Positions 1 through 7,497 of a DNA stretch of 23,636 nt are shown here, piece after piece. The DNA lies in contig JBKPRH010000157.1 in the NCBI GenBank assembly GCA_046765795.1, positions 1-23,636 on the forward strand, written 5' to 3'. The translations under genes and the position numbers were made by a program. Source of the DNA: Gp6-AA40 sp046765795 (lineage in GTDB: Bacteria > Acidobacteriota > Vicinamibacteria > Vicinamibacterales > UBA2999). The notes under the pieces are model-generated. The model saw nothing but the letters and a program-made list of their open reading frames with translations. It searched no databases and was not told where the DNA came from. Positions within the stretch are counted from its first letter, which is position 1. Every line of letters begins with the position of its first letter.

Positions 1-510
1 GTTCGTATCTGGGCAGTCTACAACCAGGGCCTCGGTCGCGCCGGCAGCGTCACGCTCGGACCGATTTGGCGATACAACTCGGGCCAGACATATTCGCTGT
101 TCTCGAGTGGCGTGCCGCTTAGCGCAATTCAGCTCGCACGCAATCCGGGTTACGCTCGGCTGCCTGGCGGCGGCTCGCAGACGCTGTACTACGGCGAACG
201 AGGCTCTGAAAACTTCGAGGGCTACGGGCTGGTCGATCTCGCGGCGACGTACGAAGTTCCGATCTGGAAGACCGTGCGGCCGTGGATCAAGTTCGAGCTG
301 TACAACCTGTTCGACAACAACAAACTGATCAACTGGAACACGTCCGTCACGCCGGACCCGAACAGCCCGCTCGATTCGAGCGGACTGCCAACGGGATACA
401 TCAAGCCGGCCAACTTTGGAACTCCGGTCAACAACGCGTCGTATCCGCGACCGATTCCGGGCATCGACGGCGGACGCACGTTCCAGATGGCGATGGGGCT
501 GAGGTTCTAG
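1..510 (+). CDS. TonB-dependent receptor, C-terminal fragment
   Basis: The reading frame is open from the first base of the window and ends at a TAG at 508-510, so only about the last 169 residues are seen. They look like the final strands of an outer-membrane beta barrel: alternating polar and aromatic residues, the segment LYNLFDNNKLINWNTSV typical of the last strands of TonB receptors, and a terminal phenylalanine (MGLRF), the usual signal for BamA-dependent insertion. The family imports siderophores, vitamins or glycans across the outer membrane using TonB energy. The plug domain and TonB box lie outside the window, so the substrate cannot be inferred. An Oar-like receptor, common in Acidobacteria, is the likeliest subtype. 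The gene converges on the aldehyde dehydrogenase downstream. Confidence 0.8.
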   Translation, partial: VRIWAVYNQGLGRAGSVTLGPIWRYNSGQTYSLFSSGVPLSAIQLARNPGYARLPGGGSQTLYYGERGSENFEGYGLVDLAATYEVPIWKTVRPWIKFELYNLFDNNKLINWNTSVTPDPNSPLDSSGLPTGYIKPANFGTPVNNASYPRPIPGIDGGRTFQMAMGLRF

Positions 511-607
511 CTGGTTCGTGGTTCGTGGTTGGTGGTTCGTGGTTGGTGGTTGGTGGTTCGTGGTTGGTGGTGGAGCTCCCGTGAACTCCAACCAACCACA
601 CACCACC
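511..607. repeat. Short-word repeat with inverted arm between convergent genes
   Basis: The spacer is filled by irregular repeats of GGTTCGTGGTTGGT-type words (about 511-573). These are followed by GGAGCTC, a short CCGT-type loop, and an approximate reverse complement at 583-607 (GAACTCCAACCAACCAC...). The arms can form a long imperfect hairpin exactly between two convergent stop codons, so a bidirectional terminator role is plausible. There is no T-tract typical of intrinsic terminators. Confidence 0.6.
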
Positions 608-609
608 GA

Positions 610-2088
<1,479 letters not shown>

Positions 2089-2400
2089 TGTCCGTCTCTC
2101 CGTCCGATTTCAATCAACAGGTGCCGGTTGTCCGCCGCACATCAATAGCGGTCCTCGAAAGACGTCGAAAATCGAGAAACTCCGACCTGCCGTGATCAAT
2201 TTTTGACACTTCCTAAATCCTGTGGCAACCGGCTATTGCGCAACGGGTTAGCGCCGAAATACCCCAAAAGGGCCAACGGAGCTGGTGTCGCGCATTGGCG
2301 CTTGCGCAGGATGACGTCCACTGAAATGCGCGTTTTGCGCCCGAAATTCCAGTGGCATGGTTCCTGTATAGATAACAAGTCAGAAGGGCTGGTTACCAAA
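2089..2400. other. 312-bp divergent intergenic region
   Basis: This stretch lies between the aldehyde dehydrogenase start and the receiver start. A frame stays open through part of it (from 2203) but its translation is basic and unlike the following domain, so it is treated as noncoding. A weak TATAGA -10-like element lies at 2367-2372, and an AGAAGGG Shine-Dalgarno-like tract at 2382-2388. No convincing -35 element, RNA gene or long palindrome was seen. Confidence 0.5.
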
Positions 2401-2787
2401 ATGCCGAACACCAACATCAACCGACTCGCCGCCAATATGCCGGCACAAAAGGTTGTCGTGGTCAATGGCAACACCGAGGTGCTCGGGATGCTCGAGTCCG
2501 TCCTCGATGCAGGCCGTTACGACATGGTGTTCGTCGAACCCGGCGACCGCGCCTATTCGCAGATCCGAAAAGTCATTCCCGACCTGGTGATTCTCTGCAC
2601 GCGGATCGAAGAGCTCGATGGTTTCCAGTTGCTCACGATGCTGAAGCTCGATCCGGAGACGAGCGAGATCCCGGTGCTCACGTATACCACCGAACACGAG
2701 GGTCAGGACTTCGACGAGGTTCTTTCGCCGCCGGCCGATGACGACGACAGCATGTTCGTCAGCCGCCCGGCGCTGCGGATGAACTGA
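2401..2787 (+). CDS. Degenerate response-regulator receiver protein (pseudo-receiver)
   Basis: A 128-aa single-domain protein with the alternating beta/alpha pattern of a CheY-like receiver: VVVVNGN (beta1), YDMVFVE, PDLVILC (beta3), ELDGFQLLTMLK (alpha3), IPVLTYTTE (beta4). The phosphorylation chemistry is missing. The acidic pair after beta1 is Asn (N22, N24), the phospho-acceptor aspartate after beta3 is Cys (C66), and the conserved lysine near the end is Arg in VSRP (R122). The protein therefore probably works without aspartyl phosphorylation, as a partner-binding or scaffold domain. The start at 2401 is preferred over an in-frame ATG at 2203 because an AGAAGGG tract lies 12 bases upstream and the extra 66 residues do not resemble a receiver. 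A PilZ gene follows 20 bases later, linking it to c-di-GMP signalling. Confidence 0.75.
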   Translation: MPNTNINRLAANMPAQKVVVVNGNTEVLGMLESVLDAGRYDMVFVEPGDRAYSQIRKVIPDLVILCTRIEELDGFQLLTMLKLDPETSEIPVLTYTTEHEGQDFDEVLSPPADDDDSMFVSRPALRMN

Positions 2788-2789
2788 CC

Positions 2790-2798
2790 TGCTATAGT
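2790..2798 (+). promoter_or_regulatory. Candidate extended -10 promoter before the PilZ gene
   Basis: TGC-TATAGT matches an extended -10 element (TGn plus a TATAAT-like hexamer). The PilZ ATG begins 9 bases after the hexamer and has no Shine-Dalgarno before it, so a transcript starting here would be nearly leaderless. There is no good -35 hexamer. Confidence 0.35.
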
Positions 2799-2807
2799 CT
2801 CCGACCA

Positions 2808-3152
2808 ATGTCATCGGACAAACGCGACACAGAGCGCGTACCGATGCTCGGCCACCTCCAGGGCGAGGTAATGGTGTTTCAGCCGATGCTGATCAAAGAG
2901 ATCAGCCTCGGCGGCGCCTTGGTCGAGACCCGTTTTCCTCTACATCTCAACTCGCTGCACGACTTGCGTCTGACCTTGGGCGAGCGCTCGATTGTCGTGA
3001 AGGGACGAGTCGTCCACTCACAGATCAGCGATGTCGATCAGGATGTGGTGGTGTATTGGACGGGAATTGAATTCGTCGAGCCGTCGGAGCACGTCGCGTC
3101 GGCAATCGCTGAATTCATGGAGTCGCTGCGATCGCATCGCAGCGGGGTTTGA
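2808..3152 (+). CDS. PilZ-domain protein, probable c-di-GMP receptor
   Basis: A 114-aa stand-alone PilZ domain. Both halves of the c-di-GMP binding signature are visible: RDTER (R6 and R10, an RxxxR motif) near the N-terminus and EISLGGALVE about 25 residues later, matching (D/N)xSxxG with Glu in place of Asp/Asn. The rest is the expected beta-barrel with RVVHS and YWTGIEFVE strands and a C-terminal helix. Such proteins bind c-di-GMP in the cytoplasm and pass the signal to motility, polysaccharide or gene-expression partners. It is 20 bases downstream of the pseudo-receiver and converges on the next gene with only a 12-base gap. An HD-GYP enzyme that would degrade the same signal lies about 16 kb away on the same strand. 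Confidence 0.85.
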   Translation: MSSDKRDTERVPMLGHLQGEVMVFQPMLIKEISLGGALVETRFPLHLNSLHDLRLTLGERSIVVKGRVVHSQISDVDQDVVVYWTGIEFVEPSEHVASAIAEFMESLRSHRSGV

Positions 3153-3157
3153 TACGC

Positions 3158-3178
3158 CGCGAGGCTAAAGCCTCCGCT
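3158..3178. terminator. Small hairpin at the convergent PilZ / cyclotransferase ends
   Basis: GAGGCT-AA-AGCCTC (3161-3174) is a perfect 6-bp stem with a 2-base loop, extendable by 3 pairs with one bulged base. It sits between the two convergent genes and overlaps the minus-strand stop codon at 3165-3167. A bidirectional terminator is plausible, but there is no T-tract. Confidence 0.35.
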
Positions 3179-3584
3179 CGACGTACGAGCCGCGCAGGTG
3201 CTCGAGATAATCGCCCGACTCAATGCGCTCCGCGCGGCCTAGCGGCGCGTTATAAAAGTACGCCGACGCCTGCACCACCATCCCATCGTCCATCGTTACG
3301 GGAGTGAGCCGCCGCGTGTACAGGCTGTACTCGGGTTCGCTCGGGCGGTAGCCCTCTATTTCATCGAGCGCTCGCAGCACGATTACGGGCCGGAGCATTT
3401 CATAGACCTCGCCCCAGACGCGGCCATCTGGTGAGGGCACGGCAGCCGGATAGATTCCCAGATCGAACAGCGCCGCTTCGATCGAACCGCGGCCTCTGAA
3501 CTCGAGATGCTGATCGAGCCCGTGACGCCCAGTGCGATTGAAAGGCGTCATCAGTGTCCCGTAAAAAAAGACGAGGTCAGCCAC
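3165..3584 (-). CDS. Gamma-glutamylcyclotransferase-like (AIG2/GGCT fold) protein
   Basis: A 139-aa protein with the hallmark N-terminal FFYGTLM motif, which forms the substrate-binding loop, and a central LDEIEGY segment. That segment holds the glutamate used as acid/base in the gamma-glutamylcyclotransferase family. A YFYNAPL strand and a C-terminal SGDYLEHLRGSYVERRL tail are also typical. Characterised members cyclise gamma-glutamyl amino acids, or the gamma-glutamyl part of glutathione, to 5-oxoproline. Bacterial homologues of this size are mostly uncharacterised, so the substrate is open. The start is a GTG at 3582-3584. It is convergent with the PilZ gene and has no obvious operon partner. 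Confidence 0.8.
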   Translation of the reverse strand: MADLVFFYGTLMTPFNRTGRHGLDQHLEFRGRGSIEAALFDLGIYPAAVPSPDGRVWGEVYEMLRPVIVLRALDEIEGYRPSEPEYSLYTRRLTPVTMDDGMVVQASAYFYNAPLGRAERIESGDYLEHLRGSYVERRL

Positions 3585-3778
3585 CGTAACCCGATTTACG
3601 CCGTGCGTCGGCGCGGTATTTACAACGGCGGCGGATGCGGCACGTTCGAGAAGGCAGTTGCGGCACGTCCAAAAGGACGTGCCCTACCATGGCGAAACGG
3701 CGTGCCCCAACAGAGCAAGGGCGCCTAAAGAGCAGGCGGCGCCTAAAGAGCAGGCGGCGCCTAAAGAGCAGGCGGCGC
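3585..3778. other. 194-bp spacer with palindrome and minisatellite
   Basis: This spacer lies between two minus-strand genes. It holds a perfect 9-bp palindrome (3662-3683) and most of a four-unit 18-bp tandem repeat (3721-3792). Short open frames on the plus strand read the repeat as Lys-Ser-Arg-Arg-Arg-Leu or Ala-Pro-Lys-Glu-Gln-Ala and are not considered genes. Confidence 0.6.
3662..3687 (-). repeat. REP-like palindrome with GTAG head
   Basis: GGCACGTCC-AAAA-GGACGTGCC is a perfect 9-bp stem with a 4-base loop (3662-3683). Read on the minus strand it is directly preceded by GTAG (3687-3684). A GTAG or GGAG tetranucleotide next to a short GC-rich palindrome is the described signature of REP elements mobilised by RAYT (REP-associated tyrosine) transposases. 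No RAYT gene is in this window. Confidence 0.55.
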
Positions 3779-3792
3779 CTAAAGAGCAGGCG
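3721..3792. repeat. Four perfect copies of an 18-bp tandem repeat spanning a stop codon
   Basis: The unit GCGCCTAAAGAGCAGGCG occurs four times without change at 3721-3738, 3739-3756, 3757-3774 and 3775-3792. A degraded partial unit (AACAGAGCAAGG) precedes them. On the minus strand the fourth unit encodes the end of the upstream gene, and its TAG stop (3779-3781) lies inside the unit. Each further copy repeats the same stop codon in the same phase, because 18 is a multiple of three. Confidence 0.95.
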
Positions 3793-4810
3793 GCGCGGGA
3801 CTGGGCTCGGTTCGTTCGGGAGTCTGAGGCGCGGGAGCCGGCTCGGCTTGGCCAGGTCGGCGACCGGCGCGCAACGCGCCAAGCGTATCGATCATGGCTG
3901 CCGGTATTGAGAATCCAAGCGTGACGGTTCGACCTTGTCCCGTGAGCTGGAGCGAGTTCAGGAAGTCGGCGATTTCCGGATGATTTGGTCCGGCCTGCAT
4001 CCGGCCCAGAGCGACGAAGCCCTGCACGACCTGACGCAGGTCCTGGGCGGCCTGGTCGTCGCGCGCCTCAGCATTGATGAGGCCTTCGATGCCGCTGCCG
4101 ACGATGCCCTTGATTGAGAACCAGCTGATCGCCGGGAGCCGGTCTTTCACTTCAGCGGGGAGACGGGCACCGGTCAATGCATCGAATCGGGCAACGCCCC
4201 AGACCGTGCCGCCGTTGACCTGTTTCACCAGATTCATCAGCTCGCCGTTGCTGGTGATATTGCCGTTGGCGGCGAGCTTCGTGTCGATGGCCCGACGAAC
4301 GACTGTTGGAGCGCCCAGGGCGACGAGGCCGGGCTCAACGAAGGCGACGCCGAAGTTCTCGTGGGTGATGAGGCGAGTGCCCTTGTAATCCTCGACGACT
4401 CCGCCCTCTTCGCGGGCAAATCCTTCCAGACGCACCTGATCGAAACGGCCGCGCGCGAGGACGAGTGGGGGGCCATGCTCCGCACCGACGTCGGAGGTCA
4501 CGGCTGCGACGACTGAATCGATGTCCTGGGTGATGTTGATCCCGGTGCGCTCCTGGAAGCGGTCGGCGTTATCGGCGCCCGGGTGAAGCTCCATCAGCTT
4601 GCGGCGGACCTCGGAATCCATGACCGCACGCACGTTCGCGTAGCCAACCACCTGTGCATCAGCAGGCACATACGCGAACTCCTCAGGCCCATTGCCGCCA
4701 ATGAGCGTAAGGGTCTGAATGTTCATGTACGAGGCCAGGAGGCCCGTGCCGAGCCCGACCACGAGAATTCCGGCCGCAATCAGCACAAACAGGCGTGTTC
4801 GTTTGGTCAT
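3779..4810 (-). CDS. Membrane-anchored protein of unknown function (DUF3352-like)
   Basis: A 343-aa protein with a basic start (MTKRTR), one hydrophobic segment (LFVLIAAGILVVGLGTGLLA, about residues 6-26), then a soluble domain predicted outside the membrane and a Pro/Ala-rich tail (PAPAPQTPERTEPSPAPPAL). The soluble part has a recurring pattern of small residues around FAYVPADAQVVGYANVRAV, LARGRFDQVRLEGF and VEPGLVALGAPTVVRRAID. I associate this pattern with DUF3352-type proteins often seen in Acidobacteria; no catalytic motif is evident. The ATG at 4810 is preferred over the GTG at 4816 because CAGGGAG lies 8 bases before the ATG. It follows the ABC permease by 63 bases and may belong to that operon. 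Its stop lies in an 18-bp tandem repeat. Confidence 0.65.
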   Translation of the reverse strand: MTKRTRLFVLIAAGILVVGLGTGLLASYMNIQTLTLIGGNGPEEFAYVPADAQVVGYANVRAVMDSEVRRKLMELHPGADNADRFQERTGINITQDIDSVVAAVTSDVGAEHGPPLVLARGRFDQVRLEGFAREEGGVVEDYKGTRLITHENFGVAFVEPGLVALGAPTVVRRAIDTKLAANGNITSNGELMNLVKQVNGGTVWGVARFDALTGARLPAEVKDRLPAISWFSIKGIVGSGIEGLINAEARDDQAAQDLRQVVQGFVALGRMQAGPNHPEIADFLNSLQLTGQGRTVTLGFSIPAAMIDTLGALRAGRRPGQAEPAPAPQTPERTEPSPAPPAL

Positions 4811-4818
4811 CGACACCG

Positions 4819-4825
4819 CTCCCTG
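4819..4825 (-). promoter_or_regulatory. Ribosome binding site choosing the start of the membrane-anchored gene
   Basis: The minus-strand sequence CAGGGAG ends 8 bases before the ATG at 4810, but only 2 bases before the upstream in-frame GTG at 4816. The ATG is therefore the better start. Confidence 0.5.
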
Positions 4826-4873
4826 CTGGCTATACGAATCGTTGGGTGCATCAGTTCCTAGCGTTCAGGCGGA

Positions 4874-5719
4874 TTACTGATCTAACACATATTCTCGCCG
4901 CTCGACGGCCTTCCCCGCCAGCGTCAACGAAACCGCGATAGCGACGGCCAGAGAGACAAGACAGGTCAAGGCTGAGGGGGTACTCGTAAAAAACGCCTGA
5001 AGTAGCGAGGTGACGCCCTCGGCCGGCATCGCGTGCGGAACGAGCGACTGGACGTAATACATGAGCGTGAACCGCCTCATGTATCCCGGCATGACCAGGG
5101 CGAACTGTTCCCAGCCAAACGCGAAGACCAACCCGACAATGAGCGGCCGCTTCATCACGGCGCCGATCAGTGCGAATAAACCACCGTATGCCGCGAGACC
5201 GAGCGCCAGCAGGCCGAGATCGGTCAGGAGCATCGTGAAGCTGCCGCCGATCTGCGGGAACGGGACGATCAGGAAATACACCAGCATCACACCGGGGAGC
5301 ACCACCAGCGTCGTGCAGACCAGATACGCGAGGTACTTGCCCACTAGCACCGCGCCACGTCGAATCGGACGCGTAAAGAGATAGGTGATCGTCTTGTCTT
5401 CGACTTCATCCGCGATGAGCGACGTGCCATAGAACACGCCGAGCACGGGCACGATGAACCGCAAGAAGAGCAACCAAATCATCACTCCGAAGATAGCGGT
5501 GTAATCCAGTCGTTGGCCGTTGAGCCTGAATGGCGTCACGCCCATCGAGTCGACGATGCGTATCACTGCCGCAACGAGCACGGGAGAGCCGACAACGATC
5601 GCCAGAAAGACTGTTCGACGCGACCACAACATCTCCCCCAGCGAGAGTTCAAAGACTCGCCAGGCGCCGCGCATGAACGATGACGAACGAGCCGGCGGTC
5701 GAGTATCGAGCGCAGTCAT
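4874..5719 (-). CDS. ABC-2 type transporter permease (second pair)
   Basis: A 281-aa integral membrane protein with about six hydrophobic segments (VFLAIVVGSPVLVAAVI, IFGVMIWLLFLRFIVPVLGVFYG, YLVCTTLVVLPGVMLVYFLIV, LLALGLAAYGGLFALIGAV and others). It carries the loop motif LIADEVEDKTITYLFTRPIRR, which resembles the D/E-rich, TRP-containing loop of ABC-2 permeases that follows the second membrane span. It should form the membrane channel for the ATPase encoded directly upstream. Its ATG overlaps that gene's stop by four bases (ATGA at 5716-5719), so the two are translationally coupled. The substrate is unknown; this permease type is found in exporters of lipids, polysaccharides, antibiotics and in copper/NosY-like systems. 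Confidence 0.85.
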   Translation of the reverse strand: MTALDTRPPARSSSFMRGAWRVFELSLGEMLWSRRTVFLAIVVGSPVLVAAVIRIVDSMGVTPFRLNGQRLDYTAIFGVMIWLLFLRFIVPVLGVFYGTSLIADEVEDKTITYLFTRPIRRGAVLVGKYLAYLVCTTLVVLPGVMLVYFLIVPFPQIGGSFTMLLTDLGLLALGLAAYGGLFALIGAVMKRPLIVGLVFAFGWEQFALVMPGYMRRFTLMYYVQSLVPHAMPAEGVTSLLQAFFTSTPSALTCLVSLAVAIAVSLTLAGKAVERREYVLDQ

Positions 5720-6660
5720 TGCTTCACCAGGTACTTGAACACGGCCTGCAGGTTGTCGTCCGGCGACGTGACCTCGTCGATGACGCCGGCTTCACCCGAC
5801 GCCGCCATCTCGGTGAGGCGCGCATAGAACGCATCGGGCCTCGCCGTTTCAACGGACACGGCACCGGGCTCGAAACGCATGCTGATCACACCGTCTTCGA
5901 CCAGCAGTGCGCGAGCCAACGCCTTGGGATCCTCGGCGCGAATAAACACTGAGTGTGGATGGGTGTCGATGAGCTCGCGAATCTGATGGACGTTGCCCTC
6001 GGCAAGAATCCGCCCGTTGTTGATCAAGAGGATGTTGGACGTCATCGACTCGATCTCGTGGAGGATGTGGCTCGAGACGAGCACGCTCTTCCCGGCGCGT
6101 CCCCACTCGCGAATCAGGCGAATGGTTTTTCGTCGCATCAACGGATCCATGCCGCTGAGCGGTTCGTCGAGAATCAACACGTCGGGCTCGTGCGCGAGCG
6201 CCTGCGCCATCTTGACGCGCTGGCGCATACCCTTACTGTAGGCGCCGATTTTTTTCTCAGCAGCGTCGAGCAGATCGACGGCTTCAAGCGCGCGTCTCGC
6301 TGCCGCTTCGGCTTCAGCAGGCTCGAGGCCGTTCAGCGCAACGAGCGCGGTGACCCATCCGAGTCCGGTCATCCGTTCGTAGAACGCGTCCTGCTCGGGA
6401 CAGAAGCCGATGCGGTGATAGAGCGCCGGATTTCCCCAAATCGGTTCGCCGAGAATCTTGATGGTGCCTTTGCTCGGCTTGAGCTGGCCAGTCACCAGCT
6501 TCATGAATGTCGACTTGCCGGCGCCGTTCGGGCCAAGCAGACCGGTGATTCCTGGCGGCACCTTGACGGTGACATCATTCAGTCCCGACACCTGTCCGTA
6601 CCACTTCGACAGGTGCTCAGTGGAAATAACCGGTTGTCCTGCGGTCGGTGAGTCCGTCAC
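5716..6660 (-). CDS. ABC transporter ATP-binding protein (second pair)
   Basis: A 314-aa ABC ATPase. Walker A is GPNGAGKST, the signature region is YSKGMRQRVKMAQALAHEP, Walker B is VLILDEPLSGMDP, and the H-loop His is in VSSHILHEIE. The extra C-terminal domain (about residues 220-314) is typical of ABC-2 export ATPases of the CcmA/NosF type. The start is a GTG at 6658-6660 overlapping the stop of the upstream permease by four bases (GTGA). A longer reading frame extends upstream into the permease gene, but it is out of step with the operon overlap. The SKGMRQR signature replaces the classic LSGGQ, which is common in this subfamily. It pairs with the permease at 4874-5719. Confidence 0.92.
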   Translation of the reverse strand: MTDSPTAGQPVISTEHLSKWYGQVSGLNDVTVKVPPGITGLLGPNGAGKSTFMKLVTGQLKPSKGTIKILGEPIWGNPALYHRIGFCPEQDAFYERMTGLGWVTALVALNGLEPAEAEAAARRALEAVDLLDAAEKKIGAYSKGMRQRVKMAQALAHEPDVLILDEPLSGMDPLMRRKTIRLIREWGRAGKSVLVSSHILHEIESMTSNILLINNGRILAEGNVHQIRELIDTHPHSVFIRAEDPKALARALLVEDGVISMRFEPGAVSVETARPDAFYARLTEMAASGEAGVIDEVTSPDDNLQAVFKYLVKQ

Positions 6661-7496
6661 GCTACGACCTCGACTGCGCGTATTCGCCGCTCGAGGATCA
6701 CCAACGCTACACCGACGATCACAAGGACGACGACGATCGCGACATAGACCGGCACCGCGGGCTCGACTCGCGAGCGAAAGATGCCAGTGGCGATGACATC
6801 GAGCATCTCGCCAGGCGAGATCACGGCCCACTTACGGCTACCGGTTATGGCCCGCAGTACTTGGTACATGGCCGCGGTGAAGAAGACGATCCCGGCGTAC
6901 ATGACCGCAACGAACCGGCGGCTTTTGCTGAGCGAAGAGAGCGCGAGAATCGCGCACGCCGACAGCAATGCCTGGATCAGCGAGTACAACGTGATGGCCG
7001 GCAGCAGGAACAGGTTGGCGCGCAGAAATGTCACGCTCCCGGCGAACACGATCTGCAGGATCAGCAACACCAGCGCGGGAACCAATGTGACGCCGAGCAC
7101 GAAGGCCAGCGGCGGCACCAGCTTGCCGAGCACGTATTCGACACGGGTCAGCGGCTTCGACAGATACAGTTGCAGCGCATTCGTGCGGCGATCATCGGCA
7201 ATCAACCCGGACTGCATGATGACGACGAGGAACACGAACAGCCCCTGCTGTGAGAGGAATTCCCGGAAGGTGTCAGGAGTGGCGGCGAGGAATTCCGCCA
7301 CTTGTGCGTTGGTTGACGCGAAATAGAACTGGACGGCCCGCACGACGAACGGACCAAAGCTCACCAGCAGCAAAATCTGAAACCAGCGGTACTGGAACAA
7401 GGACGCCATGTGCGAACGCGCAATGATCCACCACGCGCGACCGTGTGGCGCCCGCGTCCCGAGATAGTGTCGATACCCCTGGTCGTGAATAGGCAC
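6657..7496 (-). CDS. ABC-2 type transporter permease (first pair)
   Basis: A 279-aa membrane protein beginning with a GTG at 7494-7496, one base after the stop of the ATPase gene. It starts with a soluble MPIHDQGYRHYLGTRAP segment, then a membrane span FQILLLVSFGPFVVRAVQFYF and a long extracytoplasmic loop. Next comes GLFVFLVVIMQSGLIADDRRTNALQLYLSKPLTR, the ABC-2 loop with the LYLSKPLTR motif. Four further spans and a final VYVAIVVVLVIVGVALVILERRIR segment follow. It has the same general layout as the second permease but is clearly diverged from it. It is likely to work with the ATPase at 7498-8427; a heteromeric transporter using both permeases is equally possible. Confidence 0.85.
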   Translation of the reverse strand: MPIHDQGYRHYLGTRAPHGRAWWIIARSHMASLFQYRWFQILLLVSFGPFVVRAVQFYFASTNAQVAEFLAATPDTFREFLSQQGLFVFLVVIMQSGLIADDRRTNALQLYLSKPLTRVEYVLGKLVPPLAFVLGVTLVPALVLLILQIVFAGSVTFLRANLFLLPAITLYSLIQALLSACAILALSSLSKSRRFVAVMYAGIVFFTAAMYQVLRAITGSRKWAVISPGEMLDVIATGIFRSRVEPAVPVYVAIVVVLVIVGVALVILERRIRAVEVVA

Positions 7497-7497
7497 G

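Noticed and set aside
2203..2238. TTGACA at 2203-2208 as a -35 box
   Set aside because: No acceptable -10 hexamer lies at 16-18 bases; the nearest candidate is about 24 bases away.
2353..2371. Possible sigma-54 promoter (TGGCATG then CTGTA)
   Set aside because: The -12 GC is missing, so the match to TGGCACG-N4-TTGCA is incomplete.
2203..2400. Upstream in-frame start giving a 194-residue receiver protein
   Set aside because: The extra residues do not look like a receiver or any domain, and the ATG at 2401 has a better-placed purine-rich tract.
3721..3792. Tandem units considered as a CRISPR array
   Set aside because: The 18-bp units are directly adjacent with no spacers, and no cas genes are nearby.
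3635..3924. Plus-strand frames reading the 18-bp repeat as basic or Ala/Gln-rich repeats
   Set aside because: They run antisense into the membrane-protein gene and exist only because the repeat length is a multiple of three.
5953..6651. 232-codon plus-strand frame antisense to an ABC ATPase
   Set aside because: Fully covered by a gene with complete Walker and signature motifs; low-quality composition.
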